A stretch of DNA of 64,000 nucleotides from Osmia lignaria lignaria (lineage: Eukaryota; Arthropoda; Insecta; Hymenoptera; Megachilidae): the NCBI RefSeq assembly GCF_051020975.1, contig NC_135045.1, forward strand, positions 5,520,501 through 5,584,500. The letters are read 5' to 3'. The position numbers were made by a program, and so were the translations under genes. The notes beneath the pieces were generated by a model. It had not been told where the DNA came from and searched no databases. It worked only from the letters and a program-made list of their open reading frames with translations. Shown one piece after another: positions 1-10,600 of this stretch (within the stretch, counting starts at the first letter, position 1; each line of letters begins with the position of its first letter).

Positions 1-82
1 TGAAGAACATTTGAATACCTTCTCGTACAGCAGGCAACAGTGCACGAGCCACGGTCTCTATAGATGAATCTAGAGTAGACAT
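1..82 (-). CDS. Start of an unrecognised gene running off the left edge
   Basis: An ATG at 82-80 on the minus strand opens 27 codons that continue past the window edge without a stop. The peptide begins MSTLDSSIETVARALLPAVR and then EGIQMFF, which looks like a soluble amphipathic helix. The context before the ATG (ACAAATACA) is a normal insect start context, and about 280 bases upstream contain no long frame, as expected for a 5' leader or an intron. I do not recognise the family. It could be the first exon of a host gene, or the downstream part of the coding-like block at 360-1240, which is on the same strand. The evidence is an open frame plus plausible composition only. Confidence 0.35.
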   Translation of the reverse strand, partial: MSTLDSSIETVARALLPAVREGIQMFF

Positions 83-359
83 TGTATTTGTGATTCAAGC
101 TTGTGGATTCGAATGGAGGATACACGAATGAGATTACCTAGGTTCGTAAGTGTCACTTGAATGACATCGAGGCTAGAGTGTGCTTACTCGCAGGTATGCA
201 GTGTCTGTCTCTGTGATTAGTTCATGTATTATAGTGCTAGTCTTAGCTAATGCTGCACTTCTATCATTGTTGCGTTGTTTAGGGTAAACTTTCGCATACA
301 TTCTTAGGTAATGATCATTCAAAATATACTTTGGTAAAGTTCAACCCACTTCGAGTGGA

Positions 360-1240
360 TTATCTTAGGGACGATGTATTATGAGTGGTCACAGAGCTTT
401 GTTTTAGCGCATCTTCTATGATGGTAGTAACGAAGCTACGTGCAAGCTCAAAAGCATTGTACTTATAATTTTTGAGGTACGAAATTTGTGACTTATCTTT
501 ACTGCTGATGGCAATCTCCAACTGGACGTTCAACAGCTGGCAAGGCTCCCATTTTGCTGGAGATACTGCAACCGTATGTGGAAGGAGGTCGTTCAGGACA
601 TGTTCTTGCCCATCTTCAAATAGTTGTCTACCGCGTGTAGAACAACCTTGATGATCAGCTACACCAGAACACCTTTTATGCTGCTGTAATAGTCGTCTCG
701 AGTTATTAAGTCCGCAGTTTTTGAAAACTGGAAATTGGTACACTCGTAAGATTCTTCATTTTCTTTAAGGACCTTCGAGAAGGACGATCGTGCTTAACAG
801 CTTGTTTTCTGAACAGAGTCAGCTAGGTACATAAATTGTAATGAAATTTTCTTGAATTTAGTTTGCCAGACTCAATTGTGATTGACGTATCATGAGCGAA
901 GTGCCGGTTAACAGTGCTGTAGGTCATACCGACCACCAACGTAGTGGCTTTTCCTAATGGAAGGCGTTCCTTAATTCTAATTGGGTAGCAAGTAACTTTC
1001 GTGTCTCCAATAGAAGGACCGTGCAACTAGAAGCAGAAGTTCACACTTGCTACATGGGTTCACACGCGCCATAACTCAAGGAGGTTATAACTCGACAACC
1101 ATTAGAAGTTGCTTCGAGGAATGTTAGAACGGGACTTTCTTTAATATTTCGGCAGATATCGATTATGTGTCCAACAAGTAGTATAAGTCTACGCTTGTAC
1201 GTTCATCGAGTACCTTGTTTACCCTTTGTTCGGGTTAGTG
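360..1240 (-). pseudogene. Coding-like block in several frames, unrecognised (decayed or intron-containing gene)
   Basis: Read on the minus strand, successive pieces look like real protein but lie in different frames. Near 1200-1065 is a piece with LILLVGHIIDICRNIKESPV. At 1026-823 is a 67-codon frame starting LHGPSIGDTKVTCYPIRIKE. Near 810-680 is a piece with FSKVLKENEESYECTNFQFS. At 743-360 is a 127-codon frame ending in a helix around FELARSFVTTIIEDALKQ, then a stop. A pyrimidine-rich CTTCTGCTTCTAG sits exactly before the 1026 piece and looks like a splice acceptor. I could not find matching consensus donors, so frameshift decay is as likely as splicing. The final helix is amphipathic in the way of kinase-anchoring helices, but I do not claim that identity. 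GC content is above that of the neighbouring DNA. Confidence 0.35.
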
Positions 1241-1259
1241 TTTGCCGTACAAAGTCTTG

Positions 1260-1665
1260 AACTATTTTGTCCCAAACATCCTGCACGTTTCCTCGGTATG
1301 GAAAGTAAAGAAAATTAGATATACGTGATTTGCAAAAGTGACGCGTGCGGTATTGCGTAGGACGGGAGCTGATTGACAGCAGTCTCTTCGAGTATGCTTT
1401 CGGGTGGGGATGAGGCGGTGGAGTGGGGAGGGGGTGGACAGGCGCTCCGTGTCGCGAGCACTCTGCGTTGAGTCAGAACGAACCGGCAAGAGGGTGGAAA
1501 GAGGGGGGATCCTCGTGCGCGTAGGATATACAGGATACCTCGCGAACTCGGAACTTCAGTCTGGACGCGGCAAGCGTTGTCTGCGTCGATGGTGAGTCAT
1601 GTGCGAGAAACGTGGTATGTGCACGCGTAAACGACAAGTGCCTCTTCTGGTAGTGACTACTTTGT
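1260..1665. promoter_or_regulatory. GC island, possible divergent promoter with first exon on the plus strand
   Basis: This stretch is clearly richer in G+C and CpG than the AT-rich DNA on its right. On the plus strand TCAGTCT at 1557-1563 matches an insect initiator, and ATG|GTGAGT at 1588-1596 is a near-consensus splice donor with GT at 1591. A short first exon from about 1558 to 1590 would fit. The coding-like block to the left is on the minus strand, so the island could drive genes in both directions. Two overlapping short frames here (1404-1595 plus, 1262-1489 minus) are composition effects. This is inference from motifs and composition. Confidence 0.25.
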
Positions 1666-2384
1666 TAGTTGGCGTACGTCCAGAATTAGTCGGTGAGTAC
1701 ACAAACATTTATACGAGTTTTCTTTTCCCTTTTTTTAATTCATCAACCATCGGGTTTGCTGTCGGATACTATTCATGCTTCATACTTTTGACAGTTTTGT
1801 GACAGTAACTACTACGAATCAAAATTTCATAGCTGACAAAGTTACAAAATTTTTGAAATTACAAAATGAACTAGTATCTAATACATTATAGCAAAATCAC
1901 TTTATCTATAAAGTGCAGTAATTTTTATAATGAATTGCTAATATTGTTTTACCTAATATACGTATATAACCTATTTAACTGTCGTGGTATAAATGGATAG
2001 AATAATTCTGCAATATTTATAAATGAAAATTAATTAACTTGGATATCAAGTAATTTTTGACGGGCATCATTAAACAGTTCATTTATTAATGCTTATTTAG
2101 TATTTGACGTCGTAGTTACTGAAACACATTCCTCGAAGCAAACCAAACAGCGTCTTAACTCATAGACCGGCACATTTCTCGAAAAGGTAAACACGGCTGT
2201 TGCGATGAGTTCGTGAATCCAAACAAAAAAAGTTGAAAAATGTTTCATTACGTAGTGGAAATGAAAACCAAACATGTTTATTCTTTCTTTTCATTCGTTT
2301 ATTCATAATTTTATTGAGAGATAGTTTTAAATGAAGGCATAATTGATTGAAATGAAAAAGAAGTAAGTCATTTTAAAGAGCATT

Positions 2385-2420
2385 ACAATTATCAACAATT
2401 ATCAACAATTATCAACAATT
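2385..2420 (+). repeat. Short tandem repeat, 10-bp unit
   Basis: ACAATTATCA is repeated three times in perfect register and followed by ACAATT. It is a simple tandem array with no coding role. Confidence 0.9.
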
Positions 2421-2782
2421 TTATTCCTAACACGTTGATTGCAATAACGAAAACGAACATTTGTAATCGAACACTATATTAGGGACATAATGGTAATTTA
2501 GTTATTTAGAAAAATAAAAGATACACAAACTTTGAATAATGTTACTTAAATCCAATACATTATTCGCCACAATAAAAATAGCCATATTTAATATAGTTAG
2601 ACTTATGATTAATGGATTATGGAAGATATTAAAACTTAATTTTTTAATGCAATAATTCAGTTTGCTACTTTACACTGTTACGGTAATTTTAATGAATTGT
2701 TTAAATATCTCAATTATTTAACTCTCGAACAGCAGAGCCTGGATCAATCGCGACTCAATTTATAAAACATGTACAAGAATAT

Positions 2783-2796
2783 TAACCTAACCTAAC
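2783..2796 (-). repeat. Telomere-like CCTAA doublet
   Basis: AACCTAACCTAAC contains two copies of the insect telomere unit TTAGG read on the minus strand. Two units are too few to mean a telomere. They are common inside AT-rich insect DNA. Confidence 0.5.
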
Positions 2797-2924
2797 ATAA
2801 TGTTACATGGATAATTTTTAGATGGAAGAGCTTCATATGCTAAAAGAATAAATTTTAAAGGAACAGTGTAAAATTTAGAGAATGAAAATAATATGAAATG
2901 CAAAATTAAATTAAAATTGGGGCT

Positions 2925-2953
2925 GTCTCAATGGTCCGCCGTTCAAGGGTTAA
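2925..2953 (-). repeat. End of TTAA/GGCGGACC repeat family, inverted copy
   Basis: Read on the minus strand this begins TTAACCCTTGAACGGCGGAC and continues CATTGAGACAGC. It matches the left end of the copies at 53259, 29933, 14168 and 9147. Only the terminal part is recognisable here. Confidence 0.6.
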
Positions 2954-3765
2954 GCAAATTAAATTCGTAGTACCTATCGATGACCAATGTGCCAGAGAAT
3001 TCTGAGTATTATTAAAATTGCACTAGTAATTCAAGATAATAAATGAAAGCATTGAATCAAACAAATCTTAATATTCTTAATAACCTCTATTATAGTGTAG
3101 ATACAGTCTTTCCAATTTTTTAAATTAACGTTTTAATAAATAATATTGCCACATGGTTTGCTGCACACGTCAATTTTTATTACGACAGATTCATCTTCAT
3201 TCGTTTATGAATTAAAATTTAAACACAGAATAGAAATTACTTAGCAATTAGCTAACATTAACACGTTGATTAGCGCTAACGATGAGTTAATGATCGATTC
3301 AAATGTACAATAATATAATCGACTAATTATATTACAAAATTGGAAAACAAATCTTCAATAAAATCACTATTATACTAACAATATAAGGTAGCAAATTGGA
3401 AGATTTAGTTTAGCAAATTAACTCTTCGCACCTACTGTAATCAGTTTCAGTATGTCTGACCACACGTGTCCATTTCTACTGCGCCAGTCAGCGTATTAAA
3501 CGCAACAAAGGGATCTTAACTCGTTAACCAGCAGGACGGTCACCGGTGACTGACACAACAATTTAATTCGATCAAATAATTAAGAAATAAAAATAGTAGA
3601 ATAATTCTAAATATTACAAGGGTGATTTTAAGCAATTAAATGTTGCTAAAAATTTTAACATTTTTTGAGAAAACGCATAGAGTAATCAAATTTTTAAAAG
3701 ACAGATTTTCTAAAGTGATATTTTTTAATTTGTACCAGTTTTCTTTCAAAGTAGCGACATGTCTC

Positions 3766-4020
3766 GAAAGTGAGGGGAAAGTTGGGGAAAGTATGCGTAT
3801 ATGCAAGCGTCTCCTCGTGATTGTAACTCACAAGTTTCCTCGTTTATCCCTTGTTTCCTTTTTGATGCTAAACAAAACAGAAAAGATCTTACGCAGTATA
3901 GTCTCGTGTATTACAACAAATCTGAGCCTGATGATTGCGTACCATAGAAATGGCGGGGAAGTTACGAAAATTTGCAAATATATAAGAATGCAGCCGTTCC
4001 TTGTTTCATTTTTAATCCGG
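3766..4020 (+). repeat. Imperfect local duplication
   Basis: Two segments resemble each other: around 3770-3870 (GGGGAAAGT, then a TGCAAG context, then CCCTTGTTTCCTTTTTGATG) and around 3952-4016 (GGGGAAGTTACG, then TTTGCAAATA, then TCCTTGTTTCATTTTTAATC). Both lie inside a 141-codon open frame (3640-4065) that has no recognisable protein motif and probably exists because of the repeat. I call it a diverged duplication, not a gene. Confidence 0.35.
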
Positions 4021-4079
4021 GCTGAAATGAAAAATTCTTTTATCAAATTATTTTGTATACTTTAAAGAAGCGTTGCTCA

Positions 4080-6395
4080 ATCTTTCGTGCTTCGCTTACC
4101 TCCTGGAAACGTAACATATAAACTGGTGTACTCCTTGTATAGATTGCTAAACCTATAGTTATAATATTATAATGAAAATAAAATGAAAGAATATTTTGCA
4201 ATTATAAATTTTACATATATCTAACTTAAAAATTGTTGAGTTTTCACGGTAGGACCCCTAAAGATTTTAAGGTTCCTCAAGGGGTATGCGTACATAATAC
4301 ATACATGTATCCTAATAAAGTGTAGGCATTTTTATTATACCTTCCCTATAAAAAATTTGTATAATCTGAAATTTTAAATAAGTTAGTTTAACAGGTGTGT
4401 AAATAAAAGTAAATTAGCATGTTTTGTTTTTCCAACAAGAGTGTACAATATAGATATTTTTATTAGAGCGTGCGGTACTTGGTTGAAATTTCACCCGAAG
4501 GATGATCACGTTACTTTTTTGCTAATTTTGTTTCCAGTAGAATGTTTATGATTTTCACCATAATTTTCCACTTTAAAAGAATACATAAAATTATGGAATA
4601 CATTACGTGCCCGTACATAAGAAAAAATGAAAAGCTGTACAGCGCTTAAAAATAGACAATGGATGAATTTTCATCCAAAGCTCGTGGGCAGATTAGAAAG
4701 AAAATATTCCTATAATATTTTAATTAAAATGTGGAATAAAATGTTTTGCTTCGAAATCACAGGAATGCCATTGAAATTTAATATCATCAAGGGTTTAGTA
4801 AATCATTTATAAAGTTCGATTAATTCAGTGCGAAATTAACTGATGAGGTCAATTATTCGGAATCACTGAATACATTTAATTAATAAATAAATTAACGTTT
4901 TCTAAATATCTTTGCTGGTAGAGAAAAAAATATAACAAAAATTTTCATAGGTATGCACAATTACAATTAGTAAAAAAAGTATGGAATTGTAAATTTATGA
5001 CACGAACAGGAACGGATTCCATTGAAAATTGGAATATGATTTTGAGATTCCATTATATAGCGAAAAGTTGGTTAAATTGTGAAACATATTCAGTTTCCTT
5101 TGTGCCAATTGTTAACGTAATTATTATCGGTAATGGTCTCTAATCATTATGGAATCTAATTAACTTATAAGAATGATATCTCTCTTGGGTAATAAAAAGG
5201 AAACGATCCCGCGTTTTTACGACGTCATACGTTGTTTTACACCGTGAAATTAAAAGATACGGACACACTGGAACCGTGAAACAAAATCACAAGGAACATT
5301 GGTCGGAAACAAGCTGAAAGAAACGAGACAAAGAAAAGAGATAGAGAACGTTCCCTCGTCACTCTTAGAATTCAATCACACCGTGTTTACAGCTCAGTAC
5401 ACTTAATCCTCTTTATTGGATTCAAAGCGTTTTGCTGGTACACTGTATCTCAGAATTTGATCAATTTTATGAGCAAAGGGGATGTGGATGATACTCGCAA
5501 ACCGAACATCTGTCTATTGGTGTTCACTGAAATTATGCTCTTTTCAACAAGATGTTTTCAACTGTAACTATTTATTTAGTCGTTTCCTTTCAACCCACAA
5601 ATGATCTTCAGCTGAAAATTAACTGAATTATATAATTTTTAATTTATCAACCTCATTTGCTTCAATAGATCATTGTGGCCGATACCACAAATTAAGTATA
5701 ATTGAAAGAATACATTAGAAAATTATTATTTTGAAAATTAATAATTGAAAATTTTTAATTTTTAAATTAACGATATTGGTACATTGGTTTTTGTAATTTT
5801 ATGATTCTTGTTATATCTAATAGAATATTATTAAACAAAAATTATGAAGAACTATGCTGATAAATTACTAATTTTTGAAAAGTAATTTGCATCTGATAGA
5901 GTAGACACAGGTAGAGAAAAAAATAATGGTGTGAAAAGTCAAAATGACGAATATGTAACCGCGACCGCGTAAAGTGTTAATCTGAATATAATGTGAATGT
6001 AATAAATTAAAAAGTAGCGTGAATGTCCTTTGGGTGAAATTTCATCCGAATACCGTGGTTGAAGGTATCAAAGGAGATGCTGGCAACATGAAAGATTCAT
6101 TTGTTTTCCAGCCTACAAAGTCTTAAAATAATGAAAAAATAAAAGGTAGAAAATAATTTTAGGAATAAAATTTAAAATTAAATCAGGAACAAGATGTGTT
6201 AGGATTCAATGGTAAAATTTAGTAAACAAACACCTTAATTATTTACCTGCGATTTTGGCTGAAGTTAGCATGTAACTAAGAGAAACAAAAATATGGTTCG
6301 TGAATTTGTGTTATTTCAAATAACAAGGAAAGTGGGTTATTATAATCACGAACTTGTGATCTTAAGATTTGCGGATTTTCATATGAATTACCTAA
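4080..6395. other. AT-rich stretch without a gene
   Basis: Stops are frequent in all frames. The only structure I see is a hyphenated palindrome around TGAAATTTCA flanked by GG and CC, seen at 4473-4498 and again near 6030-6052, with a weaker one at 4661-4680. Confidence 0.5.
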
Positions 6396-6396
6396 T

Positions 6397-6651
6397 TTAG
6401 ACTTTAGGTATTTTATAAATCAATTCATTCGCTTGTATGTACGTTTCGTTGTCAAAGAGACACAAATTTTCCTCTGAAGGGTAGTTATATACAAGTTTGC
6501 AATGTGCTGATTGTAATTTCGCAAGGATAATGCGAAGTAAGGCCCAGTAAGATTTGAATATCTGCAAGTTCGTAGCACCCAGCAGTGATATTGATCCCAG
6601 GTTAAGAGACCTTTGCACGCGATCGAATTCTCTAACACAATTCGTTGTCAA
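6397..6651 (-). other. Unrecognised 84-codon open frame
   Basis: A frame on the minus strand is open for 84 codons in DNA of slightly higher GC, and a second minus-strand frame is open over the same bases. The product (including SLNLGSISLLGATNLQIFK) is not one I recognise. It lies about 270 bases from a transposase remnant on the same strand, so it may be part of an old element. A chance frame is equally possible. Confidence 0.15.
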
Positions 6652-6920
6652 AACAAGCCTGCTGTGTTATTAATTTGTGGCCAGGATTATTCCTTTAGAT
6701 TGTTAATCGATATTCGAGTTAACCGTACTTCGAAATCACATTGATATTTTTCTTTAAATTTCTTGAATACTTTATCGCATTTCTAACATTCTTTATGATG
6801 TATCATAGACGAGATGTCATCTAAAAATATCAATTAATAAGAACGTAATGCAGAAACATAGAGCATATGACATCATTTGATTTTGTCTTGTCATACTTTT
6901 TCATATTTTTTTTTTCTCAC

Positions 6921-7057
6921 TTATTCTTCATAAACCTTTTGTTTCAATGTCCCCCATAGAAAAAAATGCAGGGGGTGAGATGCGGTGAACAGAGTGACCC
7001 ATAATGCAGACTCGTTATGTCCAATCCAACGATTTGGAAAATCAGGGACACCCTATT
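6921..7057 (-). pseudogene. C-terminal fragment of a Tc1/mariner-superfamily transposase, joined to a terminal-like sequence
   Basis: A minus-strand frame of 45 codons reads GVPDFPNRWIGHNESALW and then HPLHFFLWGTLKQKVYEE and stop. It matches the C-terminal block FPNRWIGRGG...WPPRSPDLTPLDFFLWGxLKxxVYE that I know from insect transposases carrying an N-terminal DUF4817-type helix-turn-helix. The acidic residue before FFLWG, the third catalytic position, is histidine here, so the enzyme would be dead. Directly upstream is AATAGGGTGTCCCTGAT (7042-7058), resembling the TATACAGGGTGTCC terminus of such elements, as if an internal deletion brought terminus and C-terminus together. The frame stops at 6921. 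Confidence 0.7.
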
Positions 7058-7190
7058 AGAGAAAGTTTCACATTTGATTAGAAACTTTAAAGTCCAAGGT
7101 TGTTTTAGGGTCATACTATCATATTTGTCCATCTATATACTATGATTGAATATTCGTGTAAAAATATGGATAGCTTTGTTTATTGTTTAT

Positions 7191-7213
7191 TATTTAATTA
7201 TTTAATTATTTAT
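7191..7213 (+). repeat. Short tandem repeat TATTTAAT
   Basis: Nearly three copies of TATTTAAT stand in tandem. This is simple AT-rich sequence. Confidence 0.8.
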
Positions 7214-7284
7214 ATTGTTCATAATTCGAAATGCCCAATATGAATATTTCATTTAGATAAGTATAAGAATTCCTGAAAATAAAG

Positions 7285-7755
7285 TTGGTGGATTTTTATA
7301 GAAATTCAAGTATCGCCTACATAGTATGTATGTATGTGTGGCGTCACAGTCAACGTGCTAGATATTTCAAAATCTTTCCTGGATTTATGATATGTTCAAT
7401 AAATATCCTGAGATTTTTGAGTTATCCGCAACATTGGAAGAATTCAATCGTTCTATACGTACGTGGCTTTTTGTCCAACAGCTTTCTTGTCTCTTATTTT
7501 TTTCTTTTTCCTTTTCTGACGATCACGGATGATTCAATCCGATATTTTAGATTTGAAATAGCCCCTAGGGATAGCCAATGGATTTCCTTCTGGCTAGCTT
7601 CTCTGGCTACGTCAAATTCAATTTGGTTGATCAAGAAATTTCTGAAGACTGCCACTGCACAGATATGTCGTTTCACTTTTCCTTGCTTATTGACAATAGC
7701 TTTATCTCTTTTAATTAATTTACTTAAAATTCATTATTATAATTCTGAAACCTGA
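7285..7755 (+). other. Long open frame, unrecognised, probably not a gene
   Basis: This 156-codon frame is long for AT-rich DNA. It begins at a TTG, not ATG, and its product is hydrophobic and low in complexity. The opposite strand is also open across 7494-7676 and reads more like a normal protein (RNFLINQIEFDVAREASQKE). If anything here was coding, I favour a minus-strand relic. No family is recognised on either strand. Confidence 0.15.
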
Positions 7756-7759
7756 TTTC

Positions 7760-9140
7760 TTCTTATTCCCTAAAAGAGTATACTTATTTAAAAGTGTGTA
7801 AAATTTAATTTAATTACAAATAAAATTTTAATTACATTTCCACTAAAAAGTACTGATTGATAATTAATATTTTAAATTGAACGATTAATGTTTATAATTA
7901 TCGACTAATTTCATCAATCAATTAAATCAACCGTGATTCGTTACGATGAATTTTCTTTTTAATCGTAAGTATTAATCAATTAATCAAATTAAAAATTTTA
8001 ATCGATTGATACTCGCTACTTGTAACAAACCATGAGCGTAGGCTTTCAATTGGATCGGCTATTTACACAATTACCGGTATAATTGTTATCCAACGTGTTA
8101 TTTGATTTGACCGAGCCAACGAAGATGAATCGGATAAATCACTATCCAATTCTGCAACCACTTTATTGTACACCCGTTATTCGATTGCGTCAGTTACACG
8201 AACGATAATTTTGGGAAATATTTCACGTGCCGCAGCAATATGATAATTGACAATTGAACCGTCGGTTATCTGACAAGAATATATTACTGAAAGATTAAAT
8301 GAAAATAAACGTTCGTTTCTATACTTCTCTTCAATGCGTTTCCCTATGTAATATTTAAACATGCGCGGTGCAGGGAACCGGCATGAAATTATCGTTTGCA
8401 ATCAACGCGTTATGGCGATTCAAAAGTATATTCTGTGAAATAGAACGTGGAATGTCGATAACGATCGACTTGATTAAATAATTACTTTTTACCTGATAGT
8501 CTCGGAATGAATGAAAATATTCGCTTTTTAATTGTTTCACGAATAAAAATGAAAATTGAAAGTATAAAACGCGAGACCACCTGGAATAATATAAATTTCT
8601 TTTTCCGTAATGATATGGAAAAAATATTTGTTTTTTGTCAATGAGATTTGAATGTTAACTTCATCTTTTTTTTATGAAATTCTGTTAATGAAGAGTATTG
8701 AAAGTATTTTTTTTTAAAACATAATTTATTTTTTGTTCACTGCGAAAAAAGTAACATCAATATACATTCAACCAAAGATGGGTTTCGGAGTGAATATTTC
8801 ACGAGTAAATGATTAAAGTGGAGGCTCAAGAAGAACGAATAGTAGTAACAAAATAAACATCTTCATCATGCTATATATTTTAATGAATGCTCAAAATTTC
8901 CTATGCTGTTTGAGAACGTGGCAGCCGAGTGCTTAAATGTTTGAGTACTGTTTTCCTACGCTCAGCTATTTCTTTTTTGTTCTCCCCGCGATCGCGTGAA
9001 TATCTGAACAGAATTGATTCTGTACCAGGAACAGAAGAGCTTGCAATTTTTATTTAAAAGTATCTGTATTAAATGTAAACGTTTACACAATCGACGTAAG
9101 TTAAAGAAGTTAAGGATAAAGAGCTTATGTACATAGATGT
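7760..9140. other. Non-coding stretch
   Basis: AT-rich sequence with short stretches near 8040-8480 of slightly higher GC. I see no gene, RNA or complete element. Confidence 0.5.
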
Positions 9141-9146
9141 ACTTTT

Positions 9147-9422
9147 TTAATCCTTGGATGACGGATTGCTGAGGCAGAGATTGTTTAAATTTAATTTTAG
9201 ACTCGTTTTCATTTTATTTTGTAAATTTTTAGTTATATTTTTATATTCTTTTTGTTCGTTTACAAATTCGAATGCCCAACTTTAGTGAGAGCGCCTTTGG
9301 ATGCATTTTGTAAATTTTAATTAGAATTTTTTCTAGGATTAGCTAGGTACATAGAATTTTAGAATATTAAAATATTAAATTTTAGAATTGTAGAAAGTTT
9401 GGTCACGATTGACCCTTATTTC
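9147..9422 (+). repeat. Copy D of TTAA/GGCGGACC repeat family, diverged
   Basis: It begins TTAATCCTTGGATGACGGAT and ends near TTTGGTCACGATTGACCC. Both match the ends of the copy at 53259-53411 (TTGGTCCATATTGACCC at its right end). The interior is AT-rich and diverged, and longer than in the 53-kb copy. Confidence 0.5.
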
Positions 9423-9639
9423 CAGTTTCACAAATAAGTAATTAGATTCATCACCTTTATCTCAAACAGTAAAAATAAGTATCAATGCTTTTATAATTGA
9501 TACATAATAAATGTAATTTAAGTTTTATTACCAATATAAAATGTGAGATTTTTGTTGATATTAAAATTGAAAATTTGACATTGTCATTTATACATTCATA
9601 TTTCAACCTGAATTTCAACTAGAAAATATAAAGTACAAT

Positions 9640-9750
9640 TTCTTCAGGTACATTGAATCTTTCACTAAGGATTTTACATTATTCTTCTCAATCCGCTTCA
9701 ACAGTATTCTTTAATTTATCATTATCCAGTGCGCCTGGTCGATCTTTCTT
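9640..9750 (-). pseudogene. Mariner transposase fragment, N-terminal region
   Basis: On the minus strand the translation reads KDRPGALDNDKLKNTVEAD, then two stops, then CKILSERFNVPEE. This aligns with the mariner segment after the first helix-turn-helix (D-K/R-P-R-S-G-R-P...DNDxLKxxVExxPxQTxxELSExFNV). Stops and substitutions show it is dead. The catalytic domain is not visible downstream, so it is a short remnant. Confidence rests on the spacing and the conserved DNDKLK and ERFNV blocks. Confidence 0.6.
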
Positions 9751-10085
9751 AAAGATTAACCAGAGGTTTATTAAGAAGTTCATCTCTACTTTCAAATTGT
9801 TTAAACTACTTTTGTACCGTTCATTTATTTAGAGTATCACACTCGAAAGCTATGCAAATTTTCCTGCCACTTTCTGAAACTTTACTACCTAGTTTATTCT
9901 CGTAGAGTAAACACGAACAAATTACAATTTTTAACAGGGACAGTTCAAAATGACTTCGGACGCGAAAAGTGAAATACAAGTTAAGATGAATTTTTCTTAT
10001 ACGATGACTTATACTACCATTTACTTGCTCTTGTAATTATAAAGGTTACTCTATAAAATTCAATTTTTCGACTGTCTGATAGTTT

Positions 10086-10169
10086 ATTCAATATTTTAAT
10101 ATCTCTTGAATAGCTTAAAGTAGGATTATTCAATATTTTAATATCTCTTGAATAGCTTAAAGTAGGATT
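10086..10169 (+). repeat. Perfect 42-bp tandem duplication
   Basis: The 42 bases at 10086-10127 (starting ATTCAATATTTTAATATCTC) are repeated without any change at 10128-10169. The lack of differences in otherwise diverged DNA suggests a recent slippage event, or an assembly duplication. Confidence 0.95.
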
Positions 10170-10371
10170 ATTAAAAAAAATGTCTTATTAATTCTTCTTT
10201 TTCCATTATGTGGCTGTAAATAGTAGTTTATAATAAATTGTTATAATATTAGTAAACGGGATTGTTAGTTCTAATTATTATTTGACCAAATTTATGTTTA
10301 ATTGTTTCAGTTTATGCAAATTGTATAAGCATATAAATTCGATTTTACGCTCCATTCCCTAATGTATTTTT

Positions 10372-10389
10372 CAAAGACACCCCGTATAT
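10372..10389 (-). repeat. Terminal-inverted-repeat-like site TATACGGGGTGTC
   Basis: Read on the minus strand: TATACGGGGTGTCTTTG. It resembles the TATACAGGGTGTCC terminus of insect Tc1/mariner-type elements and of the element at 20.7-21.2 kb. No second terminus was located. Confidence 0.35.
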
Positions 10390-10479
10390 ACATAAACATA
10401 GTATAACCAGTTAATTACACATGCGAATACGTCTTTGGATCCTCAGGGCAGAATGTTCCACGTGGCAAGAACGTATTTT

Positions 10480-10600
10480 GCACTAATTGCTGCACGCACG
10501 TGTAGCCACAGTTTAAGCGGGTATAAAAGACCCTCCAGGTTTAATAAGTAGCGAGCGTGTCTTCTATAACAATTGTTTGAGGCATCTGTCGTCATGTTAT
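10480..10600 (+). promoter_or_regulatory. Candidate TATA-box core promoter
   Basis: TATAAAAG at 10522-10529 is a canonical TATA box, preceded by a GC-rich segment with CACGTG-like motifs (GCACGCACGTGTAGCC). A start site would be expected near 10550-10560. The first ATG downstream, at 10594, opens only 11 codons (MLYIVSIIIIS), so the gene would need to be spliced or non-coding. No exon could be assigned. Without transcript data this is a motif-level call. Confidence 0.3.

Larger units (their letters stand above)
1900..3640. other. AT-rich stretch without a gene
   Basis: Apart from the small repeats listed separately (2385-2420, 2783-2796, 2925-2953 and 3258) I see only AT-rich non-coding sequence with dense stops in all frames. 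Confidence 0.6.

Noticed and set aside
2783..2796. Telomere or interstitial telomere array
   Set aside because: Only two CCTAA units are present.
3015..3030. ATTGCACTAGT as a miR-92-type seed
   Set aside because: Only about 11 bases match and the flanks do not fold into a precursor hairpin by eye.
3640..4065. 141-codon plus frame
   Set aside because: It spans a local duplication, is low in complexity, and part of it is also open on the minus strand. No motif.
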